64,000 bases of DNA from Pseudomonadota bacterium (GTDB lineage: Bacteria; Myxococcota_A; UBA9042; GCA-2863065). The notes beneath the pieces were generated by a model, which saw only the letters and a list, made by a program, of their open reading frames with translations, had not been told where the DNA came from and did no database searches. Of this stretch, positions 1-9,502 are shown piece by piece. The DNA is taken from the NCBI GenBank assembly GCA_005776725.1, contig SXOO01000030.1:1-64000 (forward strand). Direction: 5' to 3'. Each line of letters opens with the position of its first letter. The first letter of the stretch is position 1. Made by a program: the position numbers and the translations under genes.

Positions 1-228
1 GGCCGGGGGTGCCTCCGCGGCGGCCGGCGCGGCAGCGGGGGCGGCTGCCGCCGGTGCGGCCGCAGCGGGGTCAGCGGGTGCGGGAGCCGCGGTCGGGTTG
101 GGCGCGGTGACAGCCGGAGCGGGTGCAGCCGCGGGCGTGTCTTTCTTACAGCTCGCGGCGCTCAACGTGAGGAGCGCCACGAGGGCGAGCTGGGGGCGAG
201 CGGAAGTGAACGAGAACAGGGCTTTCAT
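1..228 (-). CDS. Lipoprotein N-terminus, runs off the left edge
   Basis: Only the first 76 codons are in the window. The ATG at 228 follows an AGGAGA Shine-Dalgarno. A short basic-hydrophobic signal peptide ends in a lipobox-like LSAASC, followed by KKD and then a long Ala/Pro-rich linker that is still running at the edge. This is the usual layout of a myxobacterial lipoprotein whose folded domain sits after a flexible linker. It is transcribed away from the redox gene at 396. The function cannot be read from the visible part. Confidence 0.7.
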   Translation of the reverse strand, partial: MKALFSFTSARPQLALVALLTLSAASCKKDTPAAAPAPAVTAPNPTAAPAPADPAAAAPAAAAPAAAPAAAEAPPA

Positions 229-395
229 TGGGTCTCCTCGGTGCGGCCTTCTCGGCGCGGGCGCCACCACGGCGGACCCAGGCAGATAGGATGGCTTCGG
301 GCGGCGCCCGTGAGCGTGGCGGTGTACCACGCAGCGTCGCTCCCCCAAAAGAAGCGCACGGATGGTAAGGTCGGTCGGCCAGGAGGTGGCGCGAC
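229..395. promoter_or_regulatory. Divergent intergenic region
   Basis: This 167-base gap separates the leftward lipoprotein gene from the rightward redox gene, so promoters for both should lie here. The only clear signals are the two Shine-Dalgarno sequences: AGGAGA for the left gene and AGGAGG just before 396 for the right gene. No convincing -35/-10 pair was found. Confidence 0.4.
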
Positions 396-881
396 ATGAC
401 GGACTCCAAAGCGGCCGAGGAGGCTCGGCGCCGAGCGCACGAGCTCTACGAGGGGAAGGTCACGCCGCATCGCAGCTGTGGCGTCGCGATCGCCGAGACG
501 TTCGGCCGCCCGCACGGCGCCTACCAGTCGCTGCGGCGTGGCGGCATCACCGGTTGCGGCGAGTGCGGCGCGCTCGTGGCGGGGCGCCTCGTGCTCGGCG
601 AGCTGCTGGGCGATCCCAGCCCCACGGGGCCGGTCACGGCGCCGCTCCGCGCGGCCATGGCCGCCTACGAGCCCGCCATACGGTCGCGCTTCGTCACCCG
701 CGCCGGACACTCCGCGATCATCTGCGACGCGCTGACCCAGAGCTTTCCGGCGTTTCAGTCGCCCGAGCGCGTCGCCTTCTGCACCGGCCTCGCGGCCGAC
801 GTGGCCGAGAACGTCGCGCTCGCCCTCGAGGCTCATGGGGTCGAGGTGCCTGTAATCACTAGGGATGAGGAGCCAGCGTGA
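396..881 (+). CDS. C_GCAxxG_C_C family redox protein
   Basis: A 161-residue protein with the family signature: an early Cys in SCGVAIAETFG, then GGITGCGECGALVAGRLVLG at about residues 49-68, and later Cys residues near ICDAL and FCTGL. Members are thought to be small redox or metal-linked proteins; no reaction is firmly established. The start ATG follows AGGAGG with about 9 bases of spacing. The last codons overlap the GTG of the next gene (GTGA), so it is probably translationally coupled to the FAD oxidoreductase and could assist it. The family call rests on the Cys/Gly pattern. Confidence 0.72.
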   Translation: MTDSKAAEEARRRAHELYEGKVTPHRSCGVAIAETFGRPHGAYQSLRRGGITGCGECGALVAGRLVLGELLGDPSPTGPVTAPLRAAMAAYEPAIRSRFVTRAGHSAIICDALTQSFPAFQSPERVAFCTGLAADVAENVALALEAHGVEVPVITRDEEPA

Positions 882-2533
882 CGAACGCCCTCTCGAAGGA
901 GACCTCGCGTCGGCGCTCCCGCGGCCAGGTCGCAGACAGCGCAGATGTGGCCATCGTAGGCGCCGGCCTCGGAGGCCTGGTCGCCGCCGTGCTCCTGGCC
1001 CGCGCCGGCCTGCGCGTGCAGGTCTTCGACAGCCACTACGTGGCCGGGGGGTGCGCCACCCAGTTCTCGCGCACCGGTCCCGACGGTCAGGGAGGCACGG
1101 GGCACTACGCCTTCGACGTGGGCCTCCACTACATCGGCGACTGCGAGGAGGGCATGATCCCGCGGATCCTCCGAGGCGCGGGCATAGAACAGCGCTTCGT
1201 CCCGATGGATCCCGAGGGCTACGACACGCTGCTCTTCCCAGAGCTCCGCTTCCGTATCCCCGTCGGGATAGACCGTTACCGCGAGCGCCTCCTCGAGGCG
1301 TTCCCGTCGGAGCGGCGCGGCATCGACCGCTACGTGGGGCTCCTGAAGGCCGTGGACCGCCTCGGGCGCCTCTCCGAGGGGCCCAAGGTCGGCCGCCTCA
1401 CGGCCTCGCTCACCGCGCTGCGCAGCCTCACCGCGCTTCGCGCACGCGACGCGACCCTGTCGGAGTTCCTCGACGGCTGCACTCGCGACCCGGCGCTGCG
1501 CGCCGTCATCGCTGGGCAGAGCGGCGATTACGGGCTGCCTCCGTCCGAGGTGTCTGCGCTGCTCCACGCAGGGCTCGCCGTGCACTATTTCCGTGGCGCG
1601 TATTACCCGGAGGGGGGCGGTCAGATCCTGGCTGACCGCCTCGCGGACGCGCTCGAGGCCGCCGGGGGGCAGATCCACCTGCGCTGCGGCGTGGAGCGCA
1701 TCGAGGTGGACTCGGGGCGCGTGGTCGGCCTGCGCACCGAAGCGCGGCGTGGCGAGCGGCATACGGTGCGGGCTCCCGCGGTGATCTCCAACGCGGATCT
1801 CCGGCGCACGTTCCTCGAGCTCTTGGGACCCGCCGTCCTCCCTCGACCCGCCGTCGACGCGGCGCGGCGGTGGCTCATGGGCGGGGCCCTGTTCATGACC
1901 TTCCTCGGGGTTCGTGGGTCGCTCACAGAGATCGGCTTGTCCAACACGAACTACTGGCACTTCGACGAGCTCGACTCGGAGCGCCTCTATCAGAGGCTTC
2001 GCGGCGTCACGGATCGCGCGCCCTCGGTCGGCGCCGCCTACTACACCAGCGCGTCGCTCAAGGACCCGGCTGGCGTCGGGCACGCCCCGCCCGGCACCTC
2101 CACCCTCGAGCTCATGGCCCTCGTCCCCGGCGAGGCCGCCGCCTGGGGGCTCAGCGAGGCCGACGCGCTCAGCTGGGGCTACAAGCGCTCGGAGGTCTAT
2201 AGGGAGCGGAAGGCGGCCGTCGAAGCGCAGCTCATCGAGCGCGCGGAGTCGCTCTTTCCAGGCCTGCGCCACCGGATCCTGTTCAAGGAGTCGGCCACGC
2301 CGGCCACTCACACTCGGTTCACGCGGGCCAGCGACGGGACCGGCTACGGTTTGGCCGCCACCCCTCAGCAGTTCCTGCAGAATCGTCCGGGATACCGGGG
2401 GCCGCTCGGCGGGCTCTACCTCGCCGGCGCCTCCACGCGCTCGGGTCACGGCATCGTGGGCGCCATGATGAGTGGCCTCCAGGCAGCTCGCCGCGTGGCC
2501 CGCGACTTCGGGCTCGCCCCCCCGCGAGTCTGA
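878..2533 (+). CDS. FAD-dependent phytoene desaturase / retinol saturase-like oxidoreductase
   Basis: A 551-residue protein with an N-terminal dinucleotide-binding motif VAIVGAGLGGLVAA (about 24-37), a following acidic strand end VFDSH, and the C-terminal FAD signature YLAGASTRSGHGIVGAMMSG. The GLHYIGD segment and overall length resemble the carotenoid isomerase (CrtISO) and all-trans-retinol 13,14-reductase branch of the CrtI superfamily. The likely substrate is a polyene or another hydrophobic molecule; the exact substrate is not predictable. Start GTG at 878 overlaps the previous stop, with GGATGAGGAG upstream. No other carotenoid genes are nearby, so a carotenoid pathway role is only a guess. 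Confidence 0.8.
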   Translation: MTNALSKETSRRRSRGQVADSADVAIVGAGLGGLVAAVLLARAGLRVQVFDSHYVAGGCATQFSRTGPDGQGGTGHYAFDVGLHYIGDCEEGMIPRILRGAGIEQRFVPMDPEGYDTLLFPELRFRIPVGIDRYRERLLEAFPSERRGIDRYVGLLKAVDRLGRLSEGPKVGRLTASLTALRSLTALRARDATLSEFLDGCTRDPALRAVIAGQSGDYGLPPSEVSALLHAGLAVHYFRGAYYPEGGGQILADRLADALEAAGGQIHLRCGVERIEVDSGRVVGLRTEARRGERHTVRAPAVISNADLRRTFLELLGPAVLPRPAVDAARRWLMGGALFMTFLGVRGSLTEIGLSNTNYWHFDELDSERLYQRLRGVTDRAPSVGAAYYTSASLKDPAGVGHAPPGTSTLELMALVPGEAAAWGLSEADALSWGYKRSEVYRERKAAVEAQLIERAESLFPGLRHRILFKESATPATHTRFTRASDGTGYGLAATPQQFLQNRPGYRGPLGGLYLAGASTRSGHGIVGAMMSGLQAARRVARDFGLAPPRV

Positions 2534-2782
2534 GCCGCGAGCGCTCGACGGCGGGGCTGGCCAGACCCCGTAGGAAATAAGACCTCAAGCTTTCACGCCG
2601 ATCGCGCGTAACTCACGGTCGTGCCCACATCTTTGTAGGTGGGCTATGCCGTTGATTCAGCTGCGGGAGTGTCCCCGTAGTCGAAGCTCGCGGCGGGCGT
2701 TCGTGTGACATGGACTGTGCGGGTTGTCCTCGAGACACCCCGGGAGAGGCTCGCAAGTCGCGAGTCTCCGCGAGGAGCCGCT
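2534..2782. other. Intergenic region with a weak hairpin
   Basis: No plausible gene. A six-base-pair inverted repeat (GCCCAC at 2623-2628, GTGGGC at 2639-2644) lies downstream of the oxidoreductase but lacks a T-tract, so it is only a weak terminator candidate. The region upstream of 2783 should hold the promoter of the next lipoprotein; I recognise no specific elements. Confidence 0.35.
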
Positions 2783-4321
2783 ATGTCGATCGGTCGACTT
2801 GTTCTGGGTCTGGCCCTCGGTGCGTTCGGCGCGTGTGAGCCCGCGTCCGACACCGCCGCGGAGACGCCCGCGGACCCGGGGCTCGAGGGCCCGGAGGCAC
2901 CGACCGGTAGCACCGGCGGTCCGCCCAAGGGAACCGGCGACGGCACCGACGGATCCGAGGGGCCCCCGAACACCGGGATTACGCCGACTGGCGTCGCGCC
3001 CACGCAGTCTGCCGTGACGGCGCGGGTCTCGGGACGGACGGGGCACGATCTTACCGTCTCGCTCATCGTGGAGGACTCCGACGGTGACGCGGCGGGCGTT
3101 TGGATTCGCGCCCTTGACGCGAGCGGTGCGGAGCGCGCGGCGTTCCGTGGAGGGCTCGAAGATGCACTGACCACCGCTGAGTCGCGCGTGCCGTTCGACC
3201 CGCCCAGCTCCAAGCCGTCGTTCGTTGCGGAGGTGACCCTGAGAGGCGTCGCGCTCGAGGCGCCCCAGGTGGCCAAGCTCGAGGTGGCGGTGTTCGACCT
3301 CGGGGGCAACGCGGCGGAGCCTCTCGTGGTGGAGATCGCGCCGCAGCCCGAGGTGGGCCTCGGTGACGCGTGCGACCCGGACTTCGTGGCCAATCGGTGT
3401 GCGCAGGGCCTCGGCTGCCGGGGGACGCCCGCGCTGTGCTCCGAGGGCGTTGCCCCCGACGTGACCAAAGTGGCCTACTTCGTGGACGCGGCGGGGCCGC
3501 GGATCCTGGTGGCGGGCGCCGACCCCGAGGATGACCTCGCCACGCTCACGATTCACTTTCTCGACGCGGCCGGCGCTCCCATCGACGTGGACCTGGACGG
3601 CGACGGATCGCCTGATGGCGCCACGTTCGATGTAGATGCGAGCGGCGCCTGCTCCAACGGCGAGTTCTTCGTGGTGGTCACACCGGCGGCGGCGTTCGCC
3701 GAGGTGGTGCCCCAGGTCGCGGTGGTTGCTGTGGACGGCGCTGGCCACGCGGGCGAGCAGCGCGTGGCGAAGCAGTCCACGCCGCCGAAGAAGGGGAACG
3801 GCGCGGCGTGCGACCCGCGCGGGTTCGACCTGTGCAGCGGCGCGAACGTGTGTGCCGGGAACACCGCCGGCACGGCCAACCAGTGTCAGCCGCGCCTCAA
3901 TGTGCAGCAGCGTCGCTGCGATCTCGCCCCCGTGGTCGAGGTGGCCGGCGGCGTGGTGACTGTGACCGGGATCGCCTCCGGATCGAGCGCCTGGGACGCG
4001 CCTACCGGCTGCGCCAGCGCCGATCCCGTCGGGCGGCCAGAGGGCGTGGTGACCCTACGCCTGACGAAAGCGTTCACGTCGCTTCGCCTCACGACCGCCC
4101 GAGAGGGCACCAACTTCGACACCGTGGTCTACGTCATGGACCAGTGCGGCACGGCCCAGGCGACGGCCCTTCAGTGCAGCGACGACTCCACTGAGGGCAG
4201 CGCGGTCAGCGCCGCGGGCGCCGTGGAGCTCGAGCTCGTGGGACCGGGCGACTACACCGTCGTGGTGGACGCGTGGGGGCCAGAGGGCGGCACGTACACG
4301 CTCGAGATCGCCGCCGAGTAA
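2783..4321 (+). CDS. Secreted lipoprotein with C-terminal PPC-like domain
   Basis: The ATG at 2783 is chosen over an in-frame start at 2705 because GAGGAG sits five bases upstream and the protein then begins with a good lipoprotein signal peptide (LALGAFGAC). The 512-residue product continues with a Pro/Gly/Thr/Asp-rich linker, two beta-rich regions, two Cys-containing segments of the GLGCRGTPALC and CSGANVCAG type, and a C-terminal region (LRLTTAREGTNFDTVVYVMD ... YTVVVDAWG) resembling bacterial pre-peptidase C-terminal domains. No enzyme domain is visible, so it is probably an outer-membrane or surface binding protein. Confidence 0.75.
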   Translation: MSIGRLVLGLALGAFGACEPASDTAAETPADPGLEGPEAPTGSTGGPPKGTGDGTDGSEGPPNTGITPTGVAPTQSAVTARVSGRTGHDLTVSLIVEDSDGDAAGVWIRALDASGAERAAFRGGLEDALTTAESRVPFDPPSSKPSFVAEVTLRGVALEAPQVAKLEVAVFDLGGNAAEPLVVEIAPQPEVGLGDACDPDFVANRCAQGLGCRGTPALCSEGVAPDVTKVAYFVDAAGPRILVAGADPEDDLATLTIHFLDAAGAPIDVDLDGDGSPDGATFDVDASGACSNGEFFVVVTPAAAFAEVVPQVAVVAVDGAGHAGEQRVAKQSTPPKKGNGAACDPRGFDLCSGANVCAGNTAGTANQCQPRLNVQQRRCDLAPVVEVAGGVVTVTGIASGSSAWDAPTGCASADPVGRPEGVVTLRLTKAFTSLRLTTAREGTNFDTVVYVMDQCGTAQATALQCSDDSTEGSAVSAAGAVELELVGPGDYTVVVDAWGPEGGTYTLEIAAE

Positions 4322-4330
4322 CCAGCGCCC

Positions 4331-4354
4331 TTCGCGCAGTGGCCTCTGCGCGAA
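4331..4354 (+). terminator. Strong hairpin, likely terminator
   Basis: A perfect nine-base-pair inverted repeat, TTCGCGCAG (4331-4339) and CTGCGCGAA (4346-4354) with a six-base loop, lies nine bases after the lipoprotein stop codon. The following bases (TCTGATT) are only mildly T-rich, so termination efficiency is uncertain. Confidence 0.5.
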
Positions 4355-4430
4355 TCTGATTCGGGTCCTTGAATTTTGGCACGTACCTACCGAAGTCCGC
4401 GCTGGAGACCCTACGCGGCAGGAGAGAACG

Positions 4431-6263
4431 ATGCGATCACCCCTTCCCTCACTGTTCTCGCGAGCTCGGGTATCCGCCGCGGTCGCGGCTCTCGCGAGCT
4501 CCTGTGCGGAGCTTGGTGGTCCCGGCGACGTGGCCGCGGTTGACCCAGCCTTCTATAATCCCGAGCGCGATCGGGGGCTGGAGGAGCTGGCCGCGCCGCT
4601 GACCCAGCTCGCGACCCCCTGCACGTTTGCCGCCATCTCCGGAGTGAATACGGCCACCGTCACCATCGCCGACGGAGAGACAGCCGTGATGTCGAGGCGG
4701 TCCGTGGACAGCGCCATCCTGGTCAACGGGGTGCAGTGTGGCACGGCCACGGCCACTACGCTGAAGCGCATCGTCGCCACCGGTACGACCGGGACGAACA
4801 CGCTCATCCTCGACTTCATGAACGGCTCGTTCGCGCCGGGTTACGGGAGCACGGTGGGCGTCGCCGTCGACCTGGTGTCCGGCAGCAACGACGCGGTGAA
4901 GATCCGCGGCTCCACCGGCGCCGACACCATTACGGTGGGCACCGACGGCATCTCGTTCAACACCGATACCGTCAGGGACATCTCGGTGGCCAACACCGAC
5001 GCGATCACGGTCTCCATGGGCACCGGGAACGACGTATTCTCCGCTTCGGGCGGCTACGGGACCGGCACCCCGTACACCACGGCGATCACGGCGTACGGCG
5101 GGGAGGGCAACGACACACTCAGCGGCGGCGCGGCGGCCGACAGCATCCATGGCGGCGCTGGAAACGACACGATCCGCGGTGCCACCGACGCCGCACTGGA
5201 CACGGCAGCTGACTCTCTCTACGGGGACGCCGGCGACGACACCTTCGACTGCGGCAACGCCTCGAACGGCGGCGACAGGCTCGACGGCGGCGACGGGACC
5301 GACACTGCCAGCTACGCGCTCCGCACTGTGGCGATCAGCGTGACTGTCGACCAAGGCGCGCCGAATGACGGCGCGGCCGGCGAGGCCGACGACGTCGTCG
5401 CGAGCGTGGAGAACGTCACGGGGGGCTCGGCTGACGACACGATCATCGGAGACGCCTACGCGAACGTCCTCTCCGGCGGGCTCGGGGACGACACGCTGGC
5501 CGGTGGAGCCGGCGCCGATACCCTGAATGGTGGGGCGGGAGACGACGTGTTGGACGCGGGCTCCGTGGATGAGGACGCCGACATCTTCATCGGTGGAGCG
5601 GGCTCCGACACGGTGACCTACGGCGCGCGGGCCTCCGACCTGGTGATCACCATCGACGGCGCGGCCAACGACGGCGCCCCTGGCGAGAACGACAACGTCA
5701 AGACCGACGTCGAGGCCGTCCTCGGCGGCGGCGGCGTTGACAACATCACGGGGAGCGCGTCGGCGAACATCCTAACGGGCGGTCCGGGGGACGACGTCCT
5801 CTACGGTGGCGCTGGGGACGACGTGTTCGACGAGGGCACGTTCAACAGCGGCGCAGACACCTTCAACGGTGGCGCCGGCACGGACACCGTCGACTACTCG
5901 GGGCGCATCGGCGTGCTCACCGTGACCATGGACGGGGTGGACGCAGACGACGGACTCGTCGGCGAGAGCGACGACGTGAAGTCTGACGTCGAGGGCCTCT
6001 TCGGGGGCACAGGCGCCGACACGATCACCGGGAACGCCGGCAACAACGTCATCAACGGTGGCGGTGGCGCCGATATCATCGACGGAGGCGCCGGTGCGGA
6101 CGAGCTCTTCGGCGGTGCCGGCGTGGACCAGCTCACCGGCGGGGCAGGCGACGACCTGCTCGATGGCGGCGGGGCCACGGACACGCCCCTCGACTGCGGC
6201 GATGGGGACGGGGACATCGTCATCTCTGGCCCGGGCGAGACGCCCGCGGCCTGCGAGCTCTGA
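4431..6263 (+). CDS. RTX calcium-binding repeat lipoprotein
   Basis: A 610-residue protein; the ATG follows GGAGAG. The N-terminus is a signal peptide ending ALASSC, a near-lipobox. From about residue 220 to the end it is filled with glycine/aspartate nonapeptides of GGxGxDxL type (GGEGNDTLSG, GGAGDDVLDA, GGAGADELFG), which form Ca2+-binding beta-rolls in hemolysin-type proteins. These are grouped into three long modules of about 95 residues, each opening with a TVxY strand. No protease, lipase or other catalytic domain is seen, and no type I secretion genes are adjacent. It is likely surface-exposed or a matrix component. Confidence 0.85.
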   Translation: MRSPLPSLFSRARVSAAVAALASSCAELGGPGDVAAVDPAFYNPERDRGLEELAAPLTQLATPCTFAAISGVNTATVTIADGETAVMSRRSVDSAILVNGVQCGTATATTLKRIVATGTTGTNTLILDFMNGSFAPGYGSTVGVAVDLVSGSNDAVKIRGSTGADTITVGTDGISFNTDTVRDISVANTDAITVSMGTGNDVFSASGGYGTGTPYTTAITAYGGEGNDTLSGGAAADSIHGGAGNDTIRGATDAALDTAADSLYGDAGDDTFDCGNASNGGDRLDGGDGTDTASYALRTVAISVTVDQGAPNDGAAGEADDVVASVENVTGGSADDTIIGDAYANVLSGGLGDDTLAGGAGADTLNGGAGDDVLDAGSVDEDADIFIGGAGSDTVTYGARASDLVITIDGAANDGAPGENDNVKTDVEAVLGGGGVDNITGSASANILTGGPGDDVLYGGAGDDVFDEGTFNSGADTFNGGAGTDTVDYSGRIGVLTVTMDGVDADDGLVGESDDVKSDVEGLFGGTGADTITGNAGNNVINGGGGADIIDGGAGADELFGGAGVDQLTGGAGDDLLDGGGATDTPLDCGDGDGDIVISGPGETPAACEL

Positions 6264-6380
6264 TCTCGGACCGGCTCGCGCGCCCAGAGGTGCGGTGGTC
6301 CCACGCGGGGCGGCGCGCCGTTGGCGTCTCGGGCGTTCGTTGGTGACACGAACCCCGAGGCCTTGGCAGAGTCGCGCTGT

Positions 6381-6932
6381 ATGACGCAGCCCTCGCCGAT
6401 CAGCGGTGTGACCACCATCGACCGCTTCCTCCTCACGCACCTCGGCGTGGATCAAGCGGCGCTCTACGCGTGGACCGTGGCGAATATCCCCTGGGATGAC
6501 CGAATCCAGGCGCGCAAGACGGCCAGCTGCGGCGTGCCCTACAACTACGCAGGCCTCGAGTACGAGGCCGCGCCGTTCCCCGAGCCGCTCGAGCAGGTGC
6601 GCAGCGCCATCGGCTGCGTCCTCGAGTTCGAAGCCAACAACTGCTTGCTCAACTACTACCCCGACGGGCGCGCCCGTATGGGCTTCCACGCCGACTCGGC
6701 CATGGGGCTCGTCGAGGGCTCTGGCGTGGCCATCGTGTCGCTCGGGGCGCCGCGGACCCTGCGCTTCCGGCGCACGGAGCAACCGGACGTGCGGCTCGAT
6801 TACCCGCTCGTGCCGGGGGGGCTGTTGTTCATGGAGAAGCGCGTGCAGGCCGAGTGGCAACACGCCGTACCCAGGGCGGGCCGCGTCGAGGGCAGGATCA
6901 GCCTCACCTTCCGGGCGGTGGAGCTCCGCTGA
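6381..6932 (+). CDS. AlkB-like 2-oxoglutarate/Fe(II) dioxygenase
   Basis: A 183-residue protein in the AlkB fold family, which oxidatively removes alkyl groups from nucleic-acid bases or proteins. The motif NYYPDG (91-96) is followed by the iron ligands H103 and D105 in GFHADSAM and H161 in WQHAVP, with the 2-oxoglutarate-binding arginine region GRISLTFR at 171-178. Start ATG at 6381 is preferred to an upstream in-frame start because homology begins after it. It resembles the short AlkB forms found outside the enterobacterial ada operon. Substrate (DNA, RNA or protein) cannot be assigned. It converges on the Lon gene. Confidence 0.85.
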   Translation: MTQPSPISGVTTIDRFLLTHLGVDQAALYAWTVANIPWDDRIQARKTASCGVPYNYAGLEYEAAPFPEPLEQVRSAIGCVLEFEANNCLLNYYPDGRARMGFHADSAMGLVEGSGVAIVSLGAPRTLRFRRTEQPDVRLDYPLVPGGLLFMEKRVQAEWQHAVPRAGRVEGRISLTFRAVELR

Positions 6933-6978
6933 GGTCGCGCTTGTGGGGCGTCCCGGCTTGGGTCGCAGGTGCGACCGC

Positions 6979-9459
6979 TTAGCCGTCGATCTCGTCCGGA
7001 TCCGGTGTGCGAGGCAGGACGACCGTGGGCGGCGGCGGCGGCTCTTCCGGAGGCGGGCTGGCCCGCTTCGGCTCGTCATCCCCCGTTGTGGCTTTGGCGA
7101 AGGCCCGGAGGCGCGCGTGAACCATGGCGTGCACGGTGCCCGGCTCGGAGCCGTCTACGCGACCGGCGGCCACGCCGGTGAGGATCTCGATCCCCTCGTC
7201 GATGGTCTCCACGGGGTAGATGTGGAATCGCCCGGCGGCGACGGCCTCGCGCACGTCTTCGGCCAGCATGAGGTTCGGGACATTGGTGGCCGGCATGACC
7301 ACTCCCTGGCTGCCGTCGAGGCCCAGGGCCTCGCACACCCGGAAGAAGCCCTCGACCTTCTCGTTGACCCCGCCCACCGGCTGAACTTCGCCTTTCTGGC
7401 TGACTGAGCCGGTGACCGCGATGCCCTGGTGGATCGGGAGCCCCGAGAGGCTCGACAAGATGCCGTAGAGCTCCGTTGAGCTGGCGGAGTCACCGTCGAC
7501 GTTGCCGTAGCTCTGCTCGAAGCAGATGGTGACGCCGAGCGAGAGCGGTCCCTTCTGGGCGTAGAGCTGCCCGAGGTAGCCGTCGATGATGTAGAGGCCT
7601 TTGTCGTGGTAGCGGCCCGACAGGCGGGACTCGCGCTCGATGTTGATGATCCCGGCCTTGCCCGCGTACGTGCTGACCGTGATCCGGGAGGGCCGACCGA
7701 AGCTCGAGTCGCCGATCTCGTACACTGCCAGCGCGTTGATCTGCCCAACCACCCGACTCGTGACGTCGATGATCTGCCGTCCGTCCACGATGTCGCGGAG
7801 CAGCTTGTCGGCGACGAGCGAGTTGCGCGTGGTGCGCGCGGAGAGCGCCTTCTGGATGTGCTCCTTGCCGATGAGCTTCGCGCGGGCCCGCGTGGCGTGG
7901 AAGTTGGCCTCGAGGACGAGGTTCGCCACATCGTTGAACTTCAGCGTGAGGCGCTTCTGGGTGCCCGCGACGCGCATGCCGTACTCGATGACCGCGGAGA
8001 TGCCGTCGCGGTCGACCGGGAGCAGGCCGTCGTTCTTGCACGTGGTGGCCACGAACTGGGCGTACTCGCGGACGGTGCGCCGGGTCTCGGCGATCTCGTC
8101 ATCGAAGTCGGCGAGGACCTGGAAGCTCTTCCGGAAGTCTTCGTCGTGCTCGTGCAGCAGGTAGTAGACCATGCTGGAGCCGAGCAGGATGAGCTTGGGG
8201 CTCACCGGGATCGCCTCGGGCTTGAGGCCCGTGGACGGCAGAAACGGCGTGAGGAAGCCGGGGTCTTCGATCGCGACCTCGCGGTTCCGGAGGCAGCTCT
8301 TGAGCTGCTCCCACACGCCCGGCTGCGAGAAGAGGTCGAGGATGTTGAGGATGAGGTAGCCGCCGGAGGCGCGCTGCATCGATCCCGCGCGGATCATGGT
8401 GGCGTCTGTGAAGTAGACGCCGTTCTCGAGGCGGCGCTCGATCTTGCCGAAGAGGTTCGACCACGTGGGCCGCGTCTCGAAGATCACCGGGGCGCCGTGG
8501 ACGTCCGCGTTGTCGACGAGGACGTTGACCTCGAACTCCTTGAGCGGGCGCTTCAGCGCCTCTCGGGCCTCCGCCGGGTCTGACTCGTCCGGGAGGAACT
8601 TGCCCAGGTTGTCGAGGATGTCGAGCTGCACCTGATCGAGGAAGTGGACCGCGCCCTTCGACTTCCTGAACCGCCGCTTCAGGCTCTTTACCCCGGGATC
8701 CGTGACCGCCTGACCCAGCGTCTTCTGGAGCTCCTGGATGCGCTTGTGGGTGTCGAGCTCCACATCACGGGTGCGCTGGAGGAAGTGCGAGATGTGGGGG
8801 TCGAGGCGCTTGCGCGCGTCCTCGATGCGGCGCCGCTCGTCGTCCGAGAGGTGGGCGTAGTCCTTGTTCGAGATGATCTTCTCGTCGAGCATCGGGATGG
8901 TCACGATGCCCGTCTTGGTGGACTTCACCGTGAAGCCGATGCGCTCGGCCTCCTTCGACAGCGCCACGAAGGCCTCGTTTTCACGGTCGAGGCCCTCGTT
9001 CAGGATGCCCTGAACCTTCTCCTGGTGCTCCTTCGAGTGGAACAGCTTCGGGATCTGCTCGCGGAACTGCTGGATCAGCTGCGACAGCTCGTTCTTGAAC
9101 TGCGTGGCCGTGCCCGCCGGCATCGACACCATGCGGGGGGCGGTGGAGTCCTTGAAGTTGTGGACGCAGACCCAGTCGTCGGGGGTGGGGCGCTTCGGGG
9201 CGATGCGCTCGAGCAATGAGCGGACCATCGTGGTCTTGCCCGTACCGGACTCGCCGGCGACGTAGACGTTGTAGTTCCGGCGGTCCAGCGAGAGCCCGAG
9301 GTCCAGGGCCTCGACCGCGCGCTCCTGCTCGATGACCCCGTCGAGCGACTCGAGGTCGGCCGTGGTCTCGAAGACGAGGCCCGCGAGGCTCGGGGCGCGT
9401 GTGGTCTCGGTCGCCTTCAGGGTGCGCGGCTTTCGCGCGGGGACGAACGACTCGGTCAT
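6979..9459 (-). CDS. Lon-family (S16) ATP-dependent protease, LonB/YcbZ type
   Basis: An 826-residue protein with a Walker A motif GESGTGKT at 69-76 in the N-terminal ATPase part, a long coiled insertion around 130-250, and a C-terminal S16 domain. The catalytic Ser is S658 in VDGDSASS and the Lys is K701 in GGVNEKVEG, giving the Ser-Lys dyad. It lacks the N-terminal substrate-binding domain of classical LonA. The C-terminus ends in a Pro/Glu-rich tail. It probably degrades damaged or regulatory cytoplasmic proteins. ATG at 9459 follows GGAG; the oxoprolinase gene ends 43 bases upstream, so they may be co-transcribed. Confidence 0.88.
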   Translation of the reverse strand: MTESFVPARKPRTLKATETTRAPSLAGLVFETTADLESLDGVIEQERAVEALDLGLSLDRRNYNVYVAGESGTGKTTMVRSLLERIAPKRPTPDDWVCVHNFKDSTAPRMVSMPAGTATQFKNELSQLIQQFREQIPKLFHSKEHQEKVQGILNEGLDRENEAFVALSKEAERIGFTVKSTKTGIVTIPMLDEKIISNKDYAHLSDDERRRIEDARKRLDPHISHFLQRTRDVELDTHKRIQELQKTLGQAVTDPGVKSLKRRFRKSKGAVHFLDQVQLDILDNLGKFLPDESDPAEAREALKRPLKEFEVNVLVDNADVHGAPVIFETRPTWSNLFGKIERRLENGVYFTDATMIRAGSMQRASGGYLILNILDLFSQPGVWEQLKSCLRNREVAIEDPGFLTPFLPSTGLKPEAIPVSPKLILLGSSMVYYLLHEHDEDFRKSFQVLADFDDEIAETRRTVREYAQFVATTCKNDGLLPVDRDGISAVIEYGMRVAGTQKRLTLKFNDVANLVLEANFHATRARAKLIGKEHIQKALSARTTRNSLVADKLLRDIVDGRQIIDVTSRVVGQINALAVYEIGDSSFGRPSRITVSTYAGKAGIINIERESRLSGRYHDKGLYIIDGYLGQLYAQKGPLSLGVTICFEQSYGNVDGDSASSTELYGILSSLSGLPIHQGIAVTGSVSQKGEVQPVGGVNEKVEGFFRVCEALGLDGSQGVVMPATNVPNLMLAEDVREAVAAGRFHIYPVETIDEGIEILTGVAAGRVDGSEPGTVHAMVHARLRAFAKATTGDDEPKRASPPPEEPPPPPTVVLPRTPDPDEIDG

Positions 9460-9502
9460 GCGGACTCCAGCGGGTGTCGGGGGCGTGCCCCGGCGGCTTC
9501 AA

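Noticed and set aside
833..2449. Long minus-strand open frame (538 codons) opposite the FAD oxidoreductase
   Set aside because: It mirrors a gene with clear FAD motifs; the antisense product is Arg/Glu/Ala-rich without domains, an effect of high GC at third positions.
4376..4383. TTGGCACG, resembling the -24 box of a sigma-54 promoter, upstream of the RTX gene
   Set aside because: The matching -12 element (TTGC-like at the right spacing) is absent.
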